Source: Reticulitermes lucifugus (Eukaryota > Arthropoda > Insecta > Blattodea > Rhinotermitidae). Taken from it: 29,276 bases of DNA. The position numbers and the translations under genes were made by a program. Shown piece by piece: positions 21,317 through 29,276 of this stretch. The notes below the pieces were generated by a model. That model saw only the letters and a program-made list of their open reading frames with translations. It made no database searches and was not told where the DNA came from. The stretch lies in NCBI GenBank assembly GCA_026260175.1, contig JAKCWW010001914.1, positions 1 through 29,276 on the forward strand, read 5' to 3'. The first letter of the stretch is position 1. The number at the start of each line of letters is the position of its first letter.

Positions 21317-22130
21317 AGATAAGTATGAAGCCTGATCAAAAAGTAAGAAAAGCGAATGAATCAGTACTTGCAGGGATGGGGATTAATTCCCTTCAGAGTA
21401 AGGTCCCTTAGCGCATGTGCACTTGTTCCACCTTTCCACCCAATAATGAAAACACGTCTGAAATATAGCTTTTGGAATTGCCAGCAGTTGCTCGGTCACT
21501 TTGTGTTCAAGAGTTTCCATCCCATCAAATATTTTGAATATAAAAATCTTCCTAATATGGTATTTCAGTCCTTTGGGACATGATGCCTTATAGACTGGTG
21601 TATGTATACCAATCTACATGCTGTCATACTTCAGAAGACTGGAATCTCTATTATCACTTCTTTTGAGAACCTCATATTTCACAAGATTAAGTTAAGGAAC
21701 AGAAAAAAAAATCAAAAGAGAGTCACATGTGGTGAGTACACAGACTGTGTCACTGTGGAATACTGTTTTACAATGTGGACTGAGAGGGCAGGAGCAATGT
21801 CATGGCACATGTGCCACTTCTACATTTGTTTACAGTACACTGCATCATGAAGACGTCATGACTTGGTTAAGTCTGACTCTGTAAAGCATGCAGATAATGC
21901 ACACTGCCGTCATAATTCGGGGATGCAATCCAGGCTATCATGGTACCATGCATTCTGGCACTTAATGTACTCTCTTGTGCTGGCTGTCCAAGTGTGGTTA
22001 CAATGTTCATGGTACAAATAATTATAAGTATGATGATAATGAACTCTTATACAAAATAATAGGTAGATAATGTTTACTGCATGCTGTACCTCTATGCCAT
22101 TCACAGTGGTTACATTGGCTATGAATAATG
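21317..22130. other. no host gene seen
   Basis: Two + frames of 75 and 82 codons and one - frame of 97 codons are open, but none has splice support or protein-like composition. Part of this may be decayed upstream sequence of the LINE remnant that follows. Confidence 0.45.
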
Positions 22131-22134
22131 TACT

Positions 22135-22400
22135 ATGTTGTTGGTATGGTGAGAAAGTGAAGGGGCATGTGGAATGCATGTGAATGAAGAGAAATGCACA
22201 CATGATTTTGACTAAGAAACCTGAATGAAACAGACTGCTTGGAAGGCCTAAAGGTAGATAGGATGATAATATTAAAGTGAATCTTAAAGAAATTGGATGG
22301 GAGAGTGTGGATTGGAATCATATGACTCATTACAGGGATAAATGATGGAAATGAATCCTTAGGCTGCATAAAATGCAGGGAAATTTTGGCTAGCTGAGGA
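22135..22400 (+). pseudogene. LINE ORF2 C-terminal remnant, sense orientation (family B, copy 3)
   Basis: The + strand reads MKRNAHMILTKKPE, stop, NRLLGRPKGR, stop, DDNIKVNLKEIGWESVDWNH. From memory, this resembles a motif order (GKRPLGRPRRRW...DNIK...GWEGVDW) near the C-terminus of many insect non-LTR retrotransposon polyproteins. In-frame stops show it is dead. The segment CATAAAATGCAGGGAAATTT that follows is the reverse complement of the family B core at 8590 and 11495. Confidence 0.75.
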
Positions 22401-22435
22401 CCTAGTCTCTTCTCAAGAAGGACTATACTGCATGG

Positions 22436-22600
22436 AGTTGGTTGGGTGGTTGGTTGGTTAGTTGGTTAGTTGGTTGGTTGGTTGGTTGGTTGGTTGGTTA
22501 GTCGGTCAGTTGGTCGGTCGTTCAGTCAGTCCGTTTGTCAGTCGGTCGGTTGGTTGGTCAGTCAGTCAGTCAGTGAGGTACTTCTTAGTCAGTCAGTCTG
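22436..22600. repeat. compound GGTT / GGTC / AGTC tetranucleotide array
   Basis: About 40 units of GTTG, then GTCG, then GTCA type, graded from one form to the next. Because 4 is not a multiple of 3, two + frames read as VGWLVGWLV and SVSQSV-like repeats. These are not proteins. Confidence 0.95.
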
Positions 22601-22714
22601 TGTGCGTCTCATCTGCCAGACATTGTATAGTATGTATGCCAGATGTAGTGAATTTAAAAATTTTGAAGTTACAGGGAAGCTGACAAATGACCAGCATGCT
22701 TTTCTCACATAACA

Positions 22715-23160
22715 GATTAGCTTCCCTTTCTATTATGTAGAATGGTAGACACTGTCATGGGTGCACTAGAAAGCATGGCTTAGTCAAGTCACAGGCATGC
22801 ATTTGAATGTGCACTGATGGTTAGATGCACTTGAAAGTATATAAACACCAATAACAATTAAATAAGTTGCTCTCCGTGTGTTTCATCACTGGTCTACATC
22901 ACTCTGCTTGTGAATGATTTCCTGCTGAAGTCTTATTCAAATATAATTAAAATTTCTGTATTAAATTGGTTAACAAAAAGTAAGCATAAATTTCTGTACC
23001 ACACACAACATACTGTTTTGTGTTAGTGACATTATTTTCAAAAATCAACTGTACACATCTTTGATTTTCACAAACTCACCCAGTTAATTAGTTCACAGTT
23101 CCTCCTGCATAAGACACAGCAGGACAGGAAAGTACTGTAAGAGTTGTTTCCCTCCCTTGT
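22715..23160. other. nothing seen
   Basis: AT-rich with no splice-bounded frame and no repeat I can name. Confidence 0.5.
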
Positions 23161-23164
23161 TTAG

Positions 23165-23375
23165 ATTTCAGGTTTCAGGTAAAGCTTCGTATCATAGCCT
23201 TCTCAGTTATGACACCGAGTTGTGGTCCAGGGTGGTTTGGTGTTGAGTACCACCCTCCATCTTCAGGATTGAAGTCCTCTGAAATATTGGTGTCCCCCTA
23301 CCAGACTATAACACGATATCATAACCTAGAAGATACAATTCGTGTTACACTAGTCGAGTCTAATCCACATGTCAA
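23165..23375 (+). repeat. dispersed repeat family A, copy 5
   Basis: It contains TTCTCAGTTATGACACCGAG and TGGTGTCCCCCTACCAGACT, translating as ILVSPYQTITRYHNLED, parallel to copy 4. The 61-codon frame here is repeat-derived. Confidence 0.6.
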
Positions 23376-23484
23376 GCTGACAACACAAATATAAAGCTGT
23401 TATTTGTGGAGTCACAGTATTTTAGTTGTTATGAGAGTATTTGAAATTTTAAGAAAGTGCTCAAACTAGATTGATTTTGAAGCT

Positions 23485-23565
23485 AAATGTCTTCTGGAAT
23501 GTGATGCTGTGTAATCTGGAAGAAGTGTACTGACATTTCAGAGGACCTTGCCATGTCCATGATCA
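23485..23565 (+). repeat. dispersed repeat family A, fragment 6
   Basis: It has TTCTGGAATGTGATGCTGTG in the same position as the family A core, then about 50 bp of weak similarity. Confidence 0.45.
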
Positions 23566-23734
23566 TGTTGGCTTTAGCAGGTAGCAAGTAGATTTATTTT
23601 GTCTGTTGATAGGCCCAAAGATATTGCAATCAACTCTATGACTTTGTTTATGCAGCAGAATTCCTCTTCCCTCCTATATTTAATACACTTTCAGTGTCTC
23701 TGAATTTATTAATTTACACCAGTACCTCATGCTG

Positions 23735-24120
23735 TGTAAAAGGTAAAGCAACCCCATTACAGGCTTAGACAGGCCCTGAGGGGTCCAGGAGGTTGAGGCT
23801 CCCAGATTTGTAGACAATCGGCACATGAAGGTGGTAAGGTTGTCAGCCCTATGCACTGGCCACCTTTACCCCCCAGGAAATATTCCTGGTACTCATTTCT
23901 GTTAGAGGCTGAACCTCATGCTGTGTGCCACCAAATATTAGGATGATTTGTCGAAAATGAACTGAAATATTTGGACAGAATTGGTCTTGGCCTAATTTGG
24001 GGCACTGCCCAAACATATTCATGGGGCCACTTGAAGAATACCACAAGGAGCCTCAGTCTGGTTGTTGGTCTCTGGACCAAGATTTAGACCTGAGACACGA
24101 TGCCTCTGTGTGTAGATGAC
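23735..24120 (+). repeat. SINE-like dispersed repeat, third family
   Basis: It opens AAAAGGTAAAGCAACCCC and includes CTGGCCACCTTTACCCCCCA, GGTACTCATTTCTGTTAGAG and GCTGAACCTCATG. These blocks resemble a dispersed repeat I remember from cockroach and termite sequence (CGCCTTTACCCCC...CCCGGTACTCA...GGCTGAGTGAAC). Boundaries are approximate. The - strand 65-codon frame inside it is not a gene. Confidence 0.5.
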
Positions 24121-24273
24121 TGAAGCACAACATGCTGTTGCAGTAGTTTGGAGAGAGGCTTGTTGCTGTCTGTCAGTTTTAATCTCTGACTACATATTCA
24201 GCATAGAGATATCAATTACTTTGTTTCGTAGTGTACAGCTGGCATACCCCTAGATATATTCGTGTGCATGCAC

Positions 24274-24289
24274 GTGTGTGTGTGTGTGT
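24274..24289. repeat. (GT)n microsatellite
   Basis: Eight dinucleotide units. Confidence 0.9.
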
Positions 24290-24603
24290 CAATTGTCACC
24301 ATATGATTTTATGTACCATAGACATATTTTATCAAGCAAGTGCTAGATTGGTGATTTGCTGATTGGATGCTAATTTGTATTCAGTGAGAACCAGCAAGAT
24401 GAATGAACAGAGTCAGGCTTGTGCAATGTCTGAATTTCAAAATAAAACCATGTTGGGGTTGTGATGAATTGTTTGTGGGCAATTAGCCTTGTCAGCATTG
24501 AGTCAACATATCTGTCACTAATGATGGAGGTAAGGAGAAGAGACAGTCTCTGAACCTTGGAAAATTCAGTCCTTATTGGTTTTAGATATTTATATTCAGC
24601 ATT

Positions 24604-24706
24604 TCTTCTTCTTCTTCTTCTGCTGCTGCTGCTGCTTCTCCTCTTCCTCCCCCACCTCCTCCTCCTCCACAACCTCTTCCTCCTCCTCCTCCTCCTTATT
24701 CTTCAT
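24604..24706. repeat. compound CTT / CTG / CTC trinucleotide repeat
   Basis: Successive (CTT)n, (CTG)n, (CTC)n and (CCT)n runs. It creates poly-Leu, poly-Ser and poly-Phe frames on + and a poly-Arg/Ser frame on -, all artefacts. Confidence 0.93.
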
Positions 24707-24719
24707 TTCATTGTACATG

Positions 24720-25990
24720 CAGTCAGGCCTGTTCCAACTTTACTTACTCATTCCAGCTTTTCCAAAGCCTTCCTCAGTGTCCTTTATTTTTGTACTGATT
24801 TATTTGAGTTCTTTCCAGTTGTCTTATTTCATAAGCACCGTTTAATTATTATAAAATTGTTAATGGGCTTGTTAACTTTCCAGTATAAAAGTAGTGTAGA
24901 AATATTACTATAAATTGGGGGTGAATTTAATTTGGGTATCTGTCAGTTCACTACAATCCCTGTTTTACATGATGCCCAAATTAAACTGATCAAATTTCTC
25001 CATAATGTTGCATTATCCAGAGGATGATTACAAATGCAGAGTATTGCTTGCTTTAAGGTTTATACTTTCAAAATAAAACACCCTCACATATTATGTCACT
25101 GCAGCTGAAGTAAGATTTTTATCACCTGGGTTTTCATTTCAAGGAACCCTGAGTGACAGATAAAAGGCCTCAGTCAGCAGAATCCTGTATTTGTTATGAA
25201 AATTAACACATTCCTTGGACACTGAAATAAACTCTGTGTGTAACAACCAAATGGAGGATGGAGACATCAAGTTTCTGAAATTGTGTGTTGCTTTTTTGTA
25301 TTTTTAGAACTCTAGCCAAGTAGTTGTAGGCATAATCTTAATATTCGATGCTGTGCATGACCTATGTACTTCTGCTCTTTGTTAACTCCTGTGATGATAA
25401 ACTGAAGTAAAGGATCAGGATCAGCTGTTGATGTAAAATCCAAAGGTCCGTAAATATATGTACCTTACTTCTGTTGTGCTCTTGACATAATTTGAATTCT
25501 TGGGTGGGTACTCTACTTTGAAGTCTTCAGCAATCTTGTGGTTTTAGACCGTTTTGTGTATGACAAGGCGTCTTCATATCCCCCCCCCCTCCGATATAAA
25601 TAAATGAAAATTCTGTTTCATGGGTGCTTTTTATTTCTCGTGTAATTAGGCTAGAACGTAATGCATGGACATAAGTATAATTTTTTAGTTTTTGTTTCAT
25701 TGTTTGTTTTATTTAAAGGATGGAATATTTTGATTAACTACAGAAAGGTAGGCAGTGTAGTTTTAATATCGTTGAACTGTTAAAATGAACTTAATTACAA
25801 CACAAAACAAAAAGTTACCAGTAGAACTTTAAAAATCTTACTTTCCTACTGCACAGGTTTCTTTTGTTTTTAATGTTGATAATTGTAGATTTGTGGTTTA
25901 ACAGTAAAGTGTAATTTAACTCATGAGTTAGTGTTCTGAGCTTGTACATAGATACAGTCAAATCTCGAGTGAGAATTTTCTATTCCTTGA
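24720..25990. other. no gene seen
   Basis: AT-rich, with a C-homopolymer at about 25580 and one inverted repeat at 24926-24985 (TTTAATTTGGGTATC against GATGCCCAAATTAAA, 14 of 15 paired, 30-nt loop). No exon-like sequence. Confidence 0.5.
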
Positions 25991-26002
25991 AAGAGGTGAT
26001 GA

Positions 26003-26036
<34 letters not shown>
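26003..26036. repeat. (ATT)n microsatellite
   Basis: About eleven perfect units. Confidence 0.95.
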
Positions 26037-26177
26037 TGTTATCACTTTTGTGCAGGGTATTTACAATTATATACCTGAAACACATTACGTTTCTAGGGTA
26101 TATAATGTTGCAGCTATTCTATAGTTACAATATATGGTACATGTAATGCTATTTCCCATGTTAAACGTTTTGTACTT

Positions 26178-26438
26178 CTACATTAGTATTTTCCAAAGTA
26201 TGTGTGCAGTGCCCAATTTGGCTGTTTTCTGTAGTTCCTTGATTTTATGCTTTCGCGGTATGTTGGTCAGGTATTTTCTGAATTATTTTGAGATGGTTCC
26301 AGTTGCCCCTATTATTACTGGTACCACTTTTGTTTTTACATTTCACATGTGCTGTATTTCTATTGTCAGGTGTTTATGTTTTAGAATCTTCTCGGCTTTT
26401 TTCTTGATCACATTTCTGTTTCCTAAAACTGCAACATA
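26178..26438 (-). pseudogene. LINE polyprotein C-terminal remnant, - strand
   Basis: Translating - from 26438 gives YVAVLGNRNVIKKKAEKILK, then HKHLTIEIQHM, stop, NVKTKVVPVIIGATGTISK, stop, FRKYLTNIPRKHKIKELQKT, then AKLGTAHILWKILM and a stop at 26178. The order VKTxVVPVIIGATGTIS...LQKTAxLGTAHILxK is, from memory, the conserved C-terminal end of non-LTR reverse transcriptase polyproteins. Two internal stops show decay. The 153-codon + frame at 26134-26595 is its antisense shadow plus microsatellites and should not be annotated as a protein. Confidence 0.85.
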
Positions 26439-26458
26439 TATAACATACATGTTTGTTG

Positions 26459-26535
26459 TTATTATTATTATTATTATTATTTATGGTATCAGCAGTACTA
26501 GTGGTGGTGGTAGTAGTAGTAGTAGCAGTAGTAGT
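26459..26535. repeat. (ATT)n followed by (GTG/GTA)n microsatellites
   Basis: Seven to eight ATT units at 26459-26482 and about twelve GTG/GTA/GCA-type units at 26498-26535, abutting the LINE remnant. Confidence 0.9.
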
Positions 26536-26599
26536 TTTATCATCATCAATCTCATCTTGAGATTAACTTATTACTTAATTACGGACTTTATCTAAGTTA

Positions 26600-27890
26600 A
26601 AATTGTTGACCATAACCTTAAATTTTTACACTTTCGCCATATTTTTAATTGTTGAACTACAAACAGTTGATACGTGTTAGGAATGTTTATTTTCTATCTC
26701 CACATTATATTGCGTGTTTCTACCTCCCATTGTTCACTAGTTTCAATTACCAGACCTACATATTCTTGTGGATTTCATGCTGGTGATATATGTTTTTACG
26801 TACATTCTACAGTAGTATTCAAGAATTAGTTCATGTCTCACAGAAAACACTCATTTCCATTACAAAAACTGTTTAATTCTGTTGTGGTAAGTAATTTCTA
26901 TTTATTCTGAGAATCGTTTGGAATTAAATATGTGTATCCCCTCTGGTCAAAATTCGGTGATTTTTACTGCTAATACAAGTGCCACATGTAATAATGAGTG
27001 GCGATAGTTAGGTTTCCACTTCATAAGTCGCATGTCCGCTGTACTGATATTACGATTTGTAGGGAACTGGAAGGCACGACGTTTGCATGACCTCCGACGG
27101 CATAACCACTGTACTAACTTTCAAGAAAATCTGTCCTGTAGTTCAATAACTGTAAGGGGGAACACAAACAAGAAGACAGCATGGTGATCTCATCAGGCTA
27201 CTTTTGTCATTGAATTAAAAGCACGTTTGCAGTTATAGAGTTCGGTGGGAATTCTAAACAGAGTTTTTAGTTGAACCCAAAATCTCATATTGTTAAGTAC
27301 AAGTCTGTTCTTGCTCGGCTACTATGCATAGTGTTCCTTTGAAGAACATATCCTTCTCACCTCAAGCACAATATTTTTTGCGATAATTCATTCATGCACA
27401 GTACAGCTAACTTACGTCAGTTTTGTTATCCAAGGTCATCTGTTCATTGTATTGACTCCGTGACACGAAGGAACAATGGCCTAAGGTGGGTACGAGAGGA
27501 AGCCCCACACACACACAGGGGGGGGGGGGTTAGGACGGCAACCTAGAAACGGACGTCATGGAGTTCCTTTATGCAAAACATCGATCCACTAATGAAGCAG
27601 CAGGCGTGTCAGAATTATGCCAAAAAGGTTTCAATACAATTGAGGTTATGTCAGTCAGTAGGGCCTGAGGTTGCTGGTGTCTGTTCATGAGGCGCCGTTC
27701 GAATTTCTGCTGAGGCACTTTTATCCTGACTGAGGTCTTGGCGCGCTGGCAGCTGAAATTTGCAAACATGTGTCTGCTACCTTCGCCATTTCTGTCTGTC
27801 TGCGTGTAAGGACGTTAATACCGCTGGACTGAATTTCGTGACATTTTATATTGTGGAATTTTACTAAAATTTGTCTGTATGTGCCAAGTT
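26600..27890. other. no gene seen
   Basis: It includes a CA run and a G-homopolymer at about 27507-27530. 27540-27900 carries several fragmentary + frames (AKHRSTNEAAGVSELCQKGF, then FRDILYCGILLKF) that could be a decayed transposon. I could not assign them. Confidence 0.4.
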
Positions 27891-27897
27891 TTGTTGA

Positions 27898-27941
27898 AAT
27901 CAGACAGTAGTAACAGACACGGTGAACACTACTGTCTGATT
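27898..27941. repeat. perfect 14-bp inverted repeat (hairpin)
   Basis: AATCAGACAGTAGT (27898-27911) and ACTACTGTCTGATT (27928-27941) are exact reverse complements around a 16-nt loop. It is followed by neither a T-run nor a terminal duplication that I can see. Confidence 0.9.
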
Positions 27942-28087
27942 AAAGGCTGTTGGTTGGTGTCTTCCCCCACTTTACCTACCAGCGTACACGAAGTAACAGA
28001 TTACGATGCCCGCCCCCACTCCCCCCACCGTTTGCCACTATCCACCATCAAGACTCAGTAATTACACTAACCACTCTGTTACTTTCT

Positions 28088-28373
28088 GGGGCCGTATAGT
28101 GTAGTCGGTGTAATTACTCGCTACGAGCTGGACGGTCCAGTGTTCGAACTCCGGTTGGGGTAAGAGATTTTCTCTTCTCAGTACCCGTCCAGACCGGCCC
28201 TGTGGCCCACCAAGCCCTCTGTACAATGGGTACCAGGTCTCTTTCCTGGGGATAAAGCGGCCGCAGTATTGCGTTGACCACCAACCCCATCTAGCGCCGA
28301 GGTTAAGAATCAGTAGAGCTATACCTCTACTCCACCCTCTGTGCAAGTCATAGCATGTTATGGGGAGACCTTT
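28088..28373 (+). repeat. full-length tRNA-derived SINE, main family, copy 4
   Basis: The head GGGGCCGTATAGTGTAGTCG, B-box region CAGTGTTCGAACTCCGG, the pair TAAGAGATTTTCTCTTCTC, then GTCCAGACCGG, GGATAAAGCGG, CATCTAGCGCCGAGGTTAA and AGCTATACCTCTACTCC, and a tail to CCTTT. Flanking TGTTACTTTCT is identical at 28077-28087 and 28374-28384, an 11-bp target-site duplication. The 94-codon - frame over it is antisense SINE. Confidence 0.9.
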
Positions 28374-28452
28374 TGTTACTTTCTACGAATACATTACACA
28401 CAGGCCTTATATTTTGAAGATAGTTTCATATTAACCTGCTTATCACACTGGT

Positions 28453-28475
28453 TAATAATAATAATAATAATAATA
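28453..28475. repeat. (AAT)n microsatellite
   Basis: About seven units before a T-run. Confidence 0.9.
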
Positions 28476-28479
28476 TTTT

Positions 28480-29276
28480 TTTATTTATTTCAGTATTCTT
28501 ATAAAGGTTTCTTGGACTTTCTGGGTTTCTTCTTAAGGACTGACTCATAGCCGACGATAGAAAGATGGCTATAGGAGATAATCGACAGTAATTAGGAATT
28601 TAGCAACCTAGGAAGTTTCGTGCAGTGTCTTACAAAAACCACGGAAGTACCAATAACCCTGACCGGGGTCCGTCCGAATGTGTAAATGGCACGGTTTTGG
28701 GTCACGAAATTAGGTCGGCAGCTGTTATGAATTTTTACAAAAATAATATAACATAACTTACGTTATCTAAAATCACTTGATTTTTGTTAGGTGTTAAGTG
28801 ATGGATGGTCCTCACAGTCTGCACTAAAACGATGTTTGAAGTGTAAGAGTACAGTGTGATACGTATCTTTTTACACTGCCCGAAGAGTAACGGTTCCATG
28901 ATCCGTGTGGGTAATTTGTAAGTCCGGTAGAAATACTCTCTAAATTTAACACTTGCTTAACCTCATTTGCTTTGTATTTACAGTTTTCTCGCTTCTAGTC
29001 TGGTTTTCCAATCATTTCCTTTCCTGATCCAATCTCGAGCTATTGCCTATCACGTAAACGTAAGTTTTCTTACAGGAACGCCATACGTCACCGCATGAAG
29101 CAGCTGAAGGTTTTTTAGTAACCCGTCATACAGTCGTGAATGAGCGCGGACTATAATAATGTAATCGCATAACACTGAAGTTTTTAAGTTAAATACAGCA
29201 ATAACCTTGAAAGTTCACCAGCAAACTGGACTTAAATTTAAGGAAGAAACTAGTAAAGTGGTACATTTGGAGCATA
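28480..29276. other. no confirmed gene to window end
   Basis: TTTATTTATTTCAG at about 28492 is followed by only 18 open codons. The only other item is candidate terminal exon C at 29076. No repeat was recognised. Confidence 0.45.
29076..29118 (+). CDS. candidate terminal exon, alternative C
   Basis: Acceptor GTTTTCTTACAG is followed by a phase-compatible frame giving L, then NAIRHRMKQLKVF and TAG at 29116-29118. The peptide is basic and helix-like, which would suit the tail of exon 5, but it is only 13 residues and 13 kb away. A fit this short is weak evidence. It could also belong to another gene or to none. Confidence 0.15.

Noticed and set aside
22462..22712. Two overlapping + frames with GWLV and SVSQ repeats
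   Set aside because: A tetranucleotide array read in three frames gives repeating peptides automatically.
24557..24913. 118-codon + frame with a Leu-rich membrane-like segment, and a 100-codon Arg/Ser-rich - frame
   Set aside because: Both are produced by the CTT/CTG/CTC trinucleotide array. The flanking parts show no protein-like pattern or splice sites.
1..29276. CRISPR arrays, operons, prokaryotic promoters, intact tRNA or rRNA genes
   Set aside because: None present. The tRNA-like heads are parts of SINEs and lack a full cloverleaf, and the tandem arrays have no spacer structure.

Overview
The window is animal nuclear DNA, most likely from an insect. A cockroach, termite or other polyneopteran is my best guess. 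It is AT-rich and sparsely coding, with short exons bounded by GTAAGT donors and pyrimidine-AG acceptors, introns of 2 to 6 kb, many microsatellites, and a dense litter of tRNA-derived SINEs, hAT-type MITEs and dead LINE pieces. Several translated repeat fragments resemble peptides I remember from cockroach and termite genomes. That assignment rests on memory and could not be searched. There is no sign of prokaryotic or viral gene organisation.

The one real gene I can support runs on the + strand. Four internal exons (5508-5589, 7557-7637, 13397-13641, 15999-16120) join without a stop, and their splice phases fit at every junction. A candidate first coding exon (2459-2512) starts at an ATG and ends in phase 0 at a strong donor, which fits the phase-0 start of the second exon. 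The combined product is about 194 residues so far. It is mostly disordered, with an SP/TP-rich middle and a very basic, nuclear-localisation-like stretch near the end. I do not recognise the family. The 3' end is unsettled: three phase-compatible terminal exons are listed as low-confidence alternatives (16284-16422, 18910-19012, 29076-29118).

Region by region. 1-660 holds a 62-bp satellite-like tandem array. 1459-1743 and 2766-3032 are tRNA-type SINEs with target-site duplications. 3813-4297 is a clean hAT MITE in the first intron. 7.6-13.4 kb is one large intron filled with LINE remnants, two more MITEs and copies of another dispersed family. 13.6-16 kb holds an inverted hammerhead-like pair and a SINE. 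Downstream of 16.1 kb are a truncated SINE, an 18-unit minisatellite (about 18936-19580), more LINE and SINE pieces, a tetranucleotide array, an antisense LINE end that makes a deceptive 153-codon open frame, and a full SINE near 28.2 kb. Most of the other open frames are chance, antisense or repeat-derived.

The observations most worth a second look are the unrecognised gene, the minisatellite whose first unit overlaps one candidate last exon, the MITEs and SINEs with readable target-site duplications, and the decayed hammerhead-like motifs.
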